DNA from: Paenibacillus barcinonensis
Lineage (GTDB): Bacteria > Bacillota > Bacilli > Paenibacillales > Paenibacillaceae
DNA length: 64,000 nt
Reading direction: 5' to 3'
NCBI RefSeq assembly: GCF_003217495.1
Contig: NZ_QJSW01000008.1
Span: 1 to 64,000, forward strand
Shown: positions 44,717 through 51,561 of the stretch, one piece after another
How positions within the stretch are numbered: position 1 is the stretch's first letter
How the letters are laid out: the number at the start of each line of letters is the position of its first letter
Translations under genes and position numbers: made by a program
Notes under the pieces: model-generated
Database searches by the model: none
What the model was told of the DNA's origin: nothing
The model's input: the letters and a program-made list of their open reading frames with translations, nothing else

Positions 44717-45712
44717 TTAGCATCTGTTTGATGAGGTTTCCTGTACTTGCACTCGCTCTTGCAGCAGCATAGTCCGATAATGCTGGATCATACGTCCCAA
44801 TCCTTCTTCCAGAGCAATCTTCGGTTCCCAGTTCAATATCTCTCTGGCTTTATCAATGACAGGCCGTCTAACCTTAGGATCATCCTCGGGAAGTGGTAGA
44901 AAGACAATGTTGCTGTCCGAGCCAGTCAGTTGCTTCACCAAATAGGCAACCTCAAGAATGCTGTATTCGGTGGGATTGCCGATATTGATAATCTCTCCTT
45001 CCGCCTTGTCCTCCGCCATCAAGGCTTGTAACCCCCGGATATTGTCATCCACATAACAGAAGGAGCGTGTCTGTGACCCGTCCCCGTAAACCGTAATATC
45101 CTGACCTGTCAGCGCCTGTGTGACAAAATTGGATATCACCCGGCCATCGTCATTCCGCAGACCAGAAGAGTATGTGTTAAATATACGTGCAACGCGCACG
45201 GAAACCTGTTGTTTCGTGTAGTATTCGTAGCAAAAAACCTCGCCCAGCCGCTTGGCTTCATCATAACAGGCCCGCGGTCCCCATGTATTCACATTGCCCC
45301 GGTAGCTCTCCGGCTGCGGATGAATCTCCGGGTCTCCATATGCTTCACTTGTGCTTGAATACAGAAACCTGGCTTCCTTCTTCCGCGCCAACTCCAGCAT
45401 ATGATAGGTTCCTTGGGTATTCACCCATATCGTGCCGATGGAATCAGCTTGATAGAACTTCGGGGAAGCAGGTGAAGCCAGATGATAGATTTCATGTACC
45501 TGCTGATCAGCCAATATGTCCAATGAATCCGGCTGTGTAACATCCGCTTGATGAAACACAAACCGAGGATTCACCATGACTTCTTCCAGATTGCGTAGTA
45601 TGCCTGTGGATAGATTATCTATGCCTGTAACCCGGTGTCCCTGGTGGATTAAGGACTGTACAAGATGAGAGCCTAGAAATCCCGCAGCACCAGTCACAAC
45701 AATATGTTTCAT
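44717..45712 (-). CDS. UDP-glucuronate decarboxylase (UDP-xylose synthase)
   Basis: A 331-residue extended SDR enzyme. NAD motif VVTGAAGFLGSHLV; catalytic SSTSEAYGDPEIHPQPE and the Y-x3-K in CYDEAKRLGE; YHLASPASPKFYQ, the segment ending in FNTYSSGLRNDDGRVISNF, and DGSQTRSFCYVDDNIRG match UXS rather than 4-epimerases. It would convert the UDP-glucuronate made by Ugd into UDP-xylose, so the EPS probably contains xylose. It lies within the EPS operon. Confidence 0.88.
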   Translation of the reverse strand: MKHIVVTGAAGFLGSHLVQSLIHQGHRVTGIDNLSTGILRNLEEVMVNPRFVFHQADVTQPDSLDILADQQVHEIYHLASPASPKFYQADSIGTIWVNTQGTYHMLELARKKEARFLYSSTSEAYGDPEIHPQPESYRGNVNTWGPRACYDEAKRLGEVFCYEYYTKQQVSVRVARIFNTYSSGLRNDDGRVISNFVTQALTGQDITVYGDGSQTRSFCYVDDNIRGLQALMAEDKAEGEIINIGNPTEYSILEVAYLVKQLTGSDSNIVFLPLPEDDPKVRRPVIDKAREILNWEPKIALEEGLGRMIQHYRTMLLQERVQVQETSSNRC

Positions 45713-45744
45713 TAGATCACACTCCAGCAGTTAATCAAGAATGG

Positions 45745-46413
45745 TCAAAAGGTATTACTTTTAATCATCACACGAATGGTTTTAAAAATAATCGTGATAT
45801 CCATTTTGATGGAGACGTTGGAAATATAGTCGAAGTCATACTGCAAATTGTGATGAATAGGCTCCTTACGCGCCTCACTGACCTGCCACAAGCCTGTAAT
45901 TCCGGGCTTCACCAGAAAACGTCTGCGTTCCAGATCGGTGTAACATTCCTCCACAATCCGCTTCATCTCAGGCCTTGGCCCGATAAAACTCATATCTCCC
46001 TTAATGATGTTAAGCAGCTGAGGCAGCTCATCCAGACTCGTCTTACGTAGTATTCGCCCTAATCGCGTAATCCGTGGATCATAGCTGTCCGTTGGAGACA
46101 GGCCATATTTCGGTGCGTCTGTACGCATCGTTCTGAATTTATAGATGTTAAATTTGACTCCGTTCTTCCCATACCGTTCCTGCTTGAAGATGATAGGCCC
46201 TCTGGAATCCAGCTTAATCAGCATAGCCGAAAGCACCATAATCGGTAAGGTCACTAACAGTAGCAGAACGGCTAACACAAAATCAGCCAGCGGCTTGATC
46301 ACATCTGTATACCCGCCAACACGTCGTGAGTAAGGCTGCTCAAGTGATGCTGCATTACCTTCTTTGACCAGCATTTCCGCACTTCCAAAGGTCTCCTGTC
46401 CTGAAAAACTCAC
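45745..46413 (-). CDS. Initiating sugar phosphotransferase (polyprenyl phosphoglycosyl transferase)
   Basis: A 222-residue WcaJ/EpsL-type monotopic enzyme that puts the first sugar-1-phosphate on undecaprenyl phosphate. One hydrophobic segment (about 42-65) is followed by [26 protein letters not shown], then [33 protein letters not shown] sequence (residues about 120-150) containing the catalytic D-E, and [12 protein letters not shown]. The start overlaps the galU stop by four bases. Confidence 0.95.
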   Translation of the reverse strand: MSFSGQETFGSAEMLVKEGNAASLEQPYSRRVGGYTDVIKPLADFVLAVLLLLVTLPIMVLSAMLIKLDSRGPIIFKQERYGKNGVKFNIYKFRTMRTDAPKYGLSPTDSYDPRITRLGRILRKTSLDELPQLLNIIKGDMSFIGPRPEMKRIVEECYTDLERRRFLVKPGITGLWQVSEARKEPIHHNLQYDFDYISNVSIKMDITIIFKTIRVMIKSNTF

Positions 46414-47318
46414 AGACTATCCCCTCCAGCCACGAGCATTTGGTCCATTTGCTCTTTCATCAAAATCTCTTCAATGGCCATCAGAACAGGTGCACGCAGC
46501 TCTTTGTTCCTGAGTGCAAAATCCAGTGTTGTGAGAATGTATCCAAGCTTCTCGCCTACATCATATCTGGACCCTTCAAAGTCATAGGCGCTGATTCCTT
46601 CATCATGGTTTAACTTCTGTAGTGCATCCGTCAGCTGAATTTCGCCACCCGCGCCTACATTTTGTTCCTCCAGGTATTCAAAAATTTTAGGGGTCAAAAT
46701 GTATCGTCCCATAATTGCCAGGTTGGAAGGCGCGGAACCCAAAGGCGGTTTTTCAACCATACTGCTTACAGAAGATAATCGACCTTCTGTATGCAACGGA
46801 TCAATAATGCCATAGCGGTATGTTTCACTTGGACTGACTGTCTTCACACCTAGCACAGACTGCTGAACCCGTTCATACTGCTGGATAAGCTGTCTCAGAC
46901 AGGGTACTTCCGAAACGACAATATCATCACCAAGCAGTACAGCAAAGGGTTCATTGCCTATGAAGTTTCGAGCACACCAGACGGCATGCCCAAGTCCAAG
47001 GGCTTCCTTCTGCCTTATGTAATGAATATCCACGTTGGAGGACTTGCGGACCTCTTCCAATAAACTGAGCTTGCCCTTCTCAAGCAAGTTATGCTCCAGT
47101 TCAAACGCGCTGTCGAAATGATCCTCAATCGCACGTTTGCCCTTCCCCGTCACGATGATAATATCCTCAATACCGGAAGCAACAGCCTCCTCAACGATGT
47201 ACTGGATCGTTGGTTTGTCCACAATAGGGAGCATTTCTTTCGGCATCGCCTTAGTGGCAGGCAAAAATCGGGTTCCCAATCCGGCAGCAGGAATAATCGC
47301 TTTTCTCACCTTTGTCAT
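46410..47318 (-). CDS. galU: UTP-glucose-1-phosphate uridylyltransferase
   Basis: A 302-residue GalU that makes UDP-glucose. [25 protein letters not shown] opens the protein; FAVLLGDD and [13 protein letters not shown] are conserved. The ATG at 47318 has AGGGTG upstream; the frame stays open 38 codons further into the upstream spacer without conservation. UDP-glucose feeds Ugd and glucosyl transfer in this locus. Confidence 0.95.
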   Translation of the reverse strand: MTKVRKAIIPAAGLGTRFLPATKAMPKEMLPIVDKPTIQYIVEEAVASGIEDIIIVTGKGKRAIEDHFDSAFELEHNLLEKGKLSLLEEVRKSSNVDIHYIRQKEALGLGHAVWCARNFIGNEPFAVLLGDDIVVSEVPCLRQLIQQYERVQQSVLGVKTVSPSETYRYGIIDPLHTEGRLSSVSSMVEKPPLGSAPSNLAIMGRYILTPKIFEYLEEQNVGAGGEIQLTDALQKLNHDEGISAYDFEGSRYDVGEKLGYILTTLDFALRNKELRAPVLMAIEEILMKEQMDQMLVAGGDSL

Positions 47319-47419
47319 CGAAATCACCCTATCCATTTTTTTATTTAACTTCACGAAACCATGAAAACATGAAATGAATAATACATCATAGGGCATTGAA
47401 CCCCTCCTCACATCACACC

Positions 47420-47475
47420 CTTGACGATTCACGTCTAAGGTACACTACCCACAGTGTGACCGAGTGCCTACCTTG
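47420..47475 (-). ncRNA. Structured RNA candidate between the BY-kinase and galU (EAR-like position)
   Basis: In the 222-base gap, minus-strand AAGGTA (47474-47469) pairs with TACCTT (47442-47437) enclosing further complementary segments (CACT/AGTG and CACACTGTG). A second hairpin GACG-TGAAT-CGTC follows (47435-47423). No T tract follows, so it is not a simple terminator. In B. subtilis the EAR processive antitermination RNA lies between the eps kinase gene and the next gene; here the position is analogous. Identity with EAR is inference. Confidence 0.4.
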
Positions 47476-47540
47476 ATAGAGGTATAGTAGACATGACCTT
47501 TTACAATGATGTATACATCTCAGATGTTGAGGCTGATACG

Positions 47541-48233
47541 TTATGACTTTTCGCCATAGCTCACATTCCGGCTTTTCGGTGTCTGAACATTGTTCAGCAC
47601 GGCGCCCAGAATACGTGCATTTACATGCTCCAGATGGGCTTTGGCCTTTTTGACCAAATCTTTCTTCACTTTGCCCGCACTCACGACAAGAATGACACCA
47701 TCGCATAATGAGCTGATAATCAAGGCATCTGTTACGGTCAGAACTGGCGGAGTATCAAACAAAATAACATCATAGTCCTGCTTCAAATCCTCAAGCAGTG
47801 CCGTCATCTTGCGCGAACCGATCATCTCCGAAGGATTAGGAGGAATGGGGCCGGAAGAAAGCACATGCAGCCCTTCTACCCCCGTCTCCCTTAGCACCTC
47901 TGTGACCTTATATTGACTGGATAACACACTGGTCAGCCCAATGTGGTTCGGGACATTAAACATGAGATGCACTGCCGGTTTACGTAAATCCGTATCCACA
48001 AGCAGTACCTTTTTCCCTTCCTGTGCATAGGTAACTGCCAGATTGCCAATCGTAGTCGTTTTTCCTTCACCTGATGATGCAGAGGCAATCATCACCGTTT
48101 GAATCTGATTGTCGATCGACGAAAACTGAATATTGGTTCTGAGCTTTCGATAGGCCTCCGAAGAATTAGATCTGGGATTAGCCATCGTAACCAGACTTAC
48201 TCTCTCATTGGTTAATCGTGACATACTGTCCAT
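47541..48233 (-). CDS. Capsular/EPS tyrosine autokinase (BY-kinase, CpsD/YwqD type)
   Basis: A 230-residue cytoplasmic BY-kinase. Walker A ASSGEGKTTTIGNLA, Walker A' VLLVDTDLRKPAVH, and Walker B DVILFDTPPVLTVTDA are present. It works with the separate Wzz-like activator encoded just upstream. The C-terminal tyrosine cluster usual for this family is reduced to a single Tyr (VSYGEKS, position 226). Start: ATG at 48233 behind AGGTGG; an ATG nine bases later is also possible. The 5' end overlaps the Wzz gene by 29 bases. Confidence 0.92.
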   Translation of the reverse strand: MDSMSRLTNERVSLVTMANPRSNSSEAYRKLRTNIQFSSIDNQIQTVMIASASSGEGKTTTIGNLAVTYAQEGKKVLLVDTDLRKPAVHLMFNVPNHIGLTSVLSSQYKVTEVLRETGVEGLHVLSSGPIPPNPSEMIGSRKMTALLEDLKQDYDVILFDTPPVLTVTDALIISSLCDGVILVVSAGKVKKDLVKKAKAHLEHVNARILGAVLNNVQTPKSRNVSYGEKS

Positions 48234-48957
48234 CACCCACCTGTTTTTGAGATGTTGAGGATTGCTTGGAACCACGGCTTTCTTCTTTTCTGATTTTGGA
48301 TATGACTGCAAGTGTAGGCAGGTTTAATTCTTTTTCCAGTTCTTCTTCTTTTTTAATCGTGTCGTCCAGATATTCGAGCAGGAACACAAAGCCAACTGCC
48401 AATAACAGTCCGACAATAAAACTGATTAGAATATTGATGATGGGATTGACATTGATAGGTTTGGAGGAATCCGCAGATTTCGCTTCACTAAGAATCGTTA
48501 CGTTGTCTACCTTCATAATTACGGGGATTTGAGCTTTGAACACGTTGGCCACTGCATTTACAGTTTTTGCAGCTTGATCTGGAGATAGACCCGAAGCTGT
48601 TATATTCATAACTTGAGATTCATTGGCAGTGGAAGCTTGGATGCTCTGTCCGATCTGATTGCCAGTCATGCCCAGCTCAGGATATGTGGCTGCCACTTTA
48701 TCAAGAATGGCGGAGGATTTAATAATTTCCATATAAGAATTGATCACTTTGATGTTGGTCTGAATTGTACTGATATCCAAACTCGGGACGCCTTGGGCAT
48801 TGTAAGCCTGATTAACGATTAATTTGGCGTTTGCTTCATAGATAGGTACCGTAAAGAAATAATTTTTGACTCCTGCACCAATACAAGCCACAGCGACAAA
48901 GGCAATGATGATCCAAATTCGTTTTCGCAATATGTGTATATATTCCTTGAGTTCCAT
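48205..48957 (-). CDS. Chain-length determinant / BY-kinase activator (Wzz, CapA/YwqC type)
   Basis: A 250-residue protein with two membrane helices (about 16-36 and 173-195) flanking an extracellular domain; the Wzz pattern shows in IPIMKVDNVTILSEAKSADSSKPINVNPIINIL-like sequence (about 145-180), where the P-rich segment precedes TM2. The cytoplasmic tail binds the kinase. GGAGG precedes the ATG at 48957; an ATG five codons earlier lies over that site. Confidence 0.9.
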   Translation of the reverse strand: MELKEYIHILRKRIWIIIAFVAVACIGAGVKNYFFTVPIYEANAKLIVNQAYNAQGVPSLDISTIQTNIKVINSYMEIIKSSAILDKVAATYPELGMTGNQIGQSIQASTANESQVMNITASGLSPDQAAKTVNAVANVFKAQIPVIMKVDNVTILSEAKSADSSKPINVNPIINILISFIVGLLLAVGFVFLLEYLDDTIKKEEELEKELNLPTLAVISKIRKEESRGSKQSSTSQKQVGDGQYVTINQ

Positions 48958-49025
48958 GCTGTATTCCTCCATTCAAGTCAGCTATGATATTGATCGTGGC
49001 CATCATTTGTTACCATGTTAGATGT

Positions 49026-49784
49026 TTACCAGAACAAAAAGTGTTTCTTCCTGCTCATCGGCCTTTCAGTCAAAATACATTGATTCTCCCATATGGATCG
49101 GGTATTATCGTGCAAGCGTTGAATGTAACGACGCCCAAACCGCTTTTCCAGCAATGAACATACCGTGTCCAGCCTAAAATCGCGACGACTTGTATCATGC
49201 GCGTCTGATGAAATGAAATGAAACCCGTTTTCTTTACAAAAATGAAAACACCATTTCTGAACTTTTCGCCCGAAAAGTCCAGTAAAAGATCCGGCCGTGA
49301 GTTGGCATAGCCCGCCCTGACTCAAATAATCGTTTAGCAGCAATGGCCTTTTCAAAATAACAAGGTTGCGTTCAGGATGAGCAATAATGGGGATGATTCC
49401 CGCTGTTCGCAACTCATGCAGTATCTCGGGGAACTGTGAGGGAATATGACCAAAGGGCAGTTCCAGCAACATATAACGGCTACCGGCGAGTGTGCAGCAT
49501 TTGCCTGCATACAAGTCTTCAATCAGCCTGTCGTGCACTCTGATCTCCTGACCAGGAGCAATCTGCAAATGAATATTTCGTTTGCTTAGTTCGGCACGTA
49601 ACAGTTGAACAGCCTGATTTACTACCATTGGTTCATTGTGGTAATATCCGTTCAGGTGATGCGGAGTTGCAATAATGGAGGTAATTCCTGAGGCTGCCGC
49701 CTTCTCAGCCATCGCAACGGACTGCTCCATTCGAACAGGACCATCATCCAGACCGGATAAAATGTGGCAGTGTATTTCAACCAT
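49026..49784 (-). CDS. PHP-domain protein-tyrosine phosphatase (CpsB/YwqE type)
   Basis: A 252-residue Mn-dependent phosphatase that reverses BY-kinase autophosphorylation. PHP metal motifs: IHCHILSGLDDGP, TPHHLNGYYH, GQEIRV, PIIAHPERN and FISSDAHDT. The ATG at 49784 with GAGGAAG seven bases away is preferred to a TTG two codons earlier. First enzyme gene of the minus-strand EPS operon. Confidence 0.94.
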   Translation of the reverse strand: MVEIHCHILSGLDDGPVRMEQSVAMAEKAAASGITSIIATPHHLNGYYHNEPMVVNQAVQLLRAELSKRNIHLQIAPGQEIRVHDRLIEDLYAGKCCTLAGSRYMLLELPFGHIPSQFPEILHELRTAGIIPIIAHPERNLVILKRPLLLNDYLSQGGLCQLTAGSFTGLFGRKVQKWCFHFCKENGFHFISSDAHDTSRRDFRLDTVCSLLEKRFGRRYIQRLHDNTRSIWENQCILTERPMSRKKHFLFW

Positions 49785-49850
49785 ATCCAAACTTCCTCAA
49801 TGTATGTTCCTCCCCGCCCTGTTATTCATTGCGCAAATGCTTTTGGTGTT

Positions 49851-49927
49851 AAAGAACTAATGCATAACGCTATGAAATATAGTAAAATGGCGTTAAGTAC
49901 ATGCTTGTTCAGAAAATGTTCAGATTA
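49851..49927 (-). promoter_or_regulatory. Operator-like sequences upstream of the EPS phosphatase gene
   Basis: AAAGAAC at 49851-49857 is the complement of GTTCTTT, the SinR half-site consensus as I recall it (GTTCTYT). At 49907-49924 GTTCAGA occurs twice, 11 bases apart (one helical turn). A SinR-like repressor site is inferred because a SinR-like gene lies 0.8 kb away. Confidence 0.4.
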
Positions 49928-49936
49928 AACTTCGTC

Positions 49937-50374
49937 CTATATGGTAAAATCAATGTAGTGATATGGTTTATACGGAGGAGAATGGTTCGGTGCCTTCTCG
50001 TAAGGAATCCGTGAAACCGCCTCAAATTCTACTTCAGCAAGCATTCGGTTTAACTGTCCAGTTATATATAGTGTCTGTTCTTTCTGAATATGCAGGTTCG
50101 AATGATACATGATGAGCTCTCCGAAGGGCTGTTTCCATTGAAGCTTTGCAGGAAGTCTGACGCATACATGGCTGTCTTCTACATCCAAACCTATGAGCAA
50201 TTCTGATAATACTGGCAAGTTCAGGTCACTTAGGAAGGTAATCGCGTGTATGTCCATACCCAGTAACAGGACGGGACGTCTTTTGCGGTCTACCCTTTTC
50301 CCATGAAGCTCCTGAATGTACATATGGGCATTTGGTTGCAAATTGGCCCATTCCTGAACAACTTTTGAATGCAT
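49937..50374 (-). CDS. Protein of unknown function at the head of the EPS block
   Basis: 145 residues from an ATG with AAAGGA upstream. It has no signal peptide or membrane helix. The central part (about 32-110: RRPVLLLGMDIHAITFLSD, HVCVRLPAKLQWKQPFGEL) reads as beta strands and is loosely reminiscent of PilZ-type domains, but the c-di-GMP-binding RxxxR and D/NxSxxG motifs are not clear. Its own promoter lies at 50501-50472. Function unknown; co-regulation with EPS is plausible. Confidence 0.7.
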   Translation of the reverse strand: MHSKVVQEWANLQPNAHMYIQELHGKRVDRKRRPVLLLGMDIHAITFLSDLNLPVLSELLIGLDVEDSHVCVRLPAKLQWKQPFGELIMYHSNLHIQKEQTLYITGQLNRMLAEVEFEAVSRIPYEKAPNHSPPYKPYHYIDFTI

Positions 50375-50471
50375 GGTTTCATTCCTTTAGAATCAATTCA
50401 TTTTCATGTTTGCCCTCTTCCTTCTCACGGGTATAGCAGACAGGCAATGTGGAAATACTTTAAATATTCAA

Positions 50472-50501
50472 ATGATACATTTTGTAACTCTATACGTCCA
50501 A
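50472..50501 (-). promoter_or_regulatory. Promoter of the EPS-head gene
   Basis: Minus-strand TTGGAC, 18 bases, TATCAT. The GATAC dyad at 50474-50488 covers the -10 box, and a second dyad lies just upstream of the -35. Confidence 0.55.
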
Positions 50502-50521
50502 TTTACGATACAATACGTATC
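50474..50521. promoter_or_regulatory. Two GATAC-N5-GTATC dyads, 33 bases apart
   Basis: GATACATTTTGTAAC (50474-50488, one mismatch) and GATACAATACGTATC (50507-50521, perfect arms). The first differs by one base from the perfect dyad at 30936-30950. Spacing of 33 bases, about three helical turns, and overlap with the -10 box point to a repressor binding cooperatively. Confidence 0.6.
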
Positions 50522-50711
50522 ATGTCAAGCAGTATTTGGACATGGTTCTTTTGATTTACGACAATATGAGATGTCCTTAGACAGACCTATTTACAAATGA
50601 AGTTTATGAGACGAATGAGGCGTAGTACATTTGCAGGAAAGCTTGCCCTGATCAAAAACTTGGCTCAGGATGGTTTCTATATATATGATAGTGTTCAGGG
50701 GGAAATAGCTT

Positions 50712-51080
50712 ATGAGCTACGGAAATCGCATTGCTGAATTAAGAGAACAGCGGGGACTTACTCAAGAAGAACTTGCGAGCTCCATTCATATTACCAGAGC
50801 GGCCCTCTCCCACTATGAGAAAAACCGGCGCAAACCGGATTTCGAGGTGTTAACAAGGCTTGCTGACATCTTTGATGTGTCCATCGATTATCTGATTGGA
50901 CGTACTAAGCAAAGTGATATGGTCATGGATGAGGATGTGCGTGATTTTGTGGATGCTCTTGAATTATCTGATAAAGAAGTGCTGGAGCGCTTTGATTTGA
51001 TGATTGATGGCAAACCTTTAACCGAGGAAGAAGCGCGCCGTTTTATCGCGTTTGTTCGAATGGAACGCAGTATGGATTAA
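50712..51080 (+). CDS. SinR-like XRE-family transcriptional regulator
   Basis: A 122-residue protein: HTH_3 domain (about 5-62; IAELREQRGLTQEELASSI, ALSHYEKNRRKPDFEVLTRLAD, SIDYLIGRT) followed by a linker and a C-terminal segment LTEEEARRFIAFVRMERS. That segment resembles the SinR part that pairs with SinI (FREFLDYQKWRK). GGGGGA precedes the ATG. GTTCTTT, a SinR-type half-site, occurs at 50545-50551 in its upstream region. It lies beside the EPS locus and is convergent with a SinI-like gene. Confidence 0.85.
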   Translation: MSYGNRIAELREQRGLTQEELASSIHITRAALSHYEKNRRKPDFEVLTRLADIFDVSIDYLIGRTKQSDMVMDEDVRDFVDALELSDKEVLERFDLMIDGKPLTEEEARRFIAFVRMERSMD

Positions 51081-51103
51081 CCCCATCCTCTCACCCGAAA
51101 AGA

Positions 51104-51150
51104 AAACCCAGCTTCCGAGCGCTTCATCCTCCGGTATCTGGGTCTTTTTG
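51104..51150 (+). terminator. Terminator after the SinR-like gene
   Basis: ACCCAG and CTGGGT arms with weak inner pairing, followed by CTTTTTG. Confidence 0.6.
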
Positions 51151-51189
51151 TGTATCTTGAATTCCCTCCATTCACAAATGTGTACTGGG

Positions 51190-51342
51190 TCAAGAACGCT
51201 TGATGTTGGAGGAAACGAAATGGTTCAAACGCTCCGGGTCGATTCCGCATTGTAGTAAAACTTTCATGATGTCCATCTGGGTGGCTTCGACTGGTTTACC
51301 TGCCGGCTTAGGATCGCCCATGTTTGGATGCTTCATCTTCAT
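51190..51342 (-). CDS. SinI-like small anti-repressor
   Basis: A 50-residue protein from an ATG with GAGAGG eight bases upstream. The C-terminal helix pair IMKVLLQCGIDPERLNHFV lines up with the SinI dimerisation segment LMVEAKEANISPEEIRKYL: the I/L-M start, the small residue before Ile, the D/S-P-E turn and the aromatic-aliphatic end agree. The N-terminal ~20 residues are polar and Pro-rich. It is convergent with the SinR-like gene. Binding to the neighbouring regulator is inferred. The frame is open further upstream without a better start. Confidence 0.65.
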   Translation of the reverse strand: MKMKHPNMGDPKPAGKPVEATQMDIMKVLLQCGIDPERLNHFVSSNIKRS

Positions 51343-51472
51343 TCCGCTAACCTCTCTTATCTTATACTTTCTCTTCACTCCAAAACTAAGCCTAATTATA
51401 CTTGAGAACGTTCCTTGATGTTGTCGTCTCATGGCGATAGTGTTTTTGGAGCGGGTTCTAATTTTGTCGAAA

Positions 51473-51526
51473 GCAAAAAGGAGCCTTACAGCGCCAGTTT
51501 AACGGCTGTAAGGCTCCTTTTGTTTT
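51473..51526 (-). terminator. gltB terminator (bidirectional)
   Basis: AAAAGGAGCCTTACAG and CTGTAAGGCTCCTTTT form a perfect 16-base stem with T/A tracts on both sides, 36 bases beyond the gltB stop. Confidence 0.93.
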
Positions 51527-51561
51527 CATCTTTTATACGACATCCCGGAACTAATAAAGCA

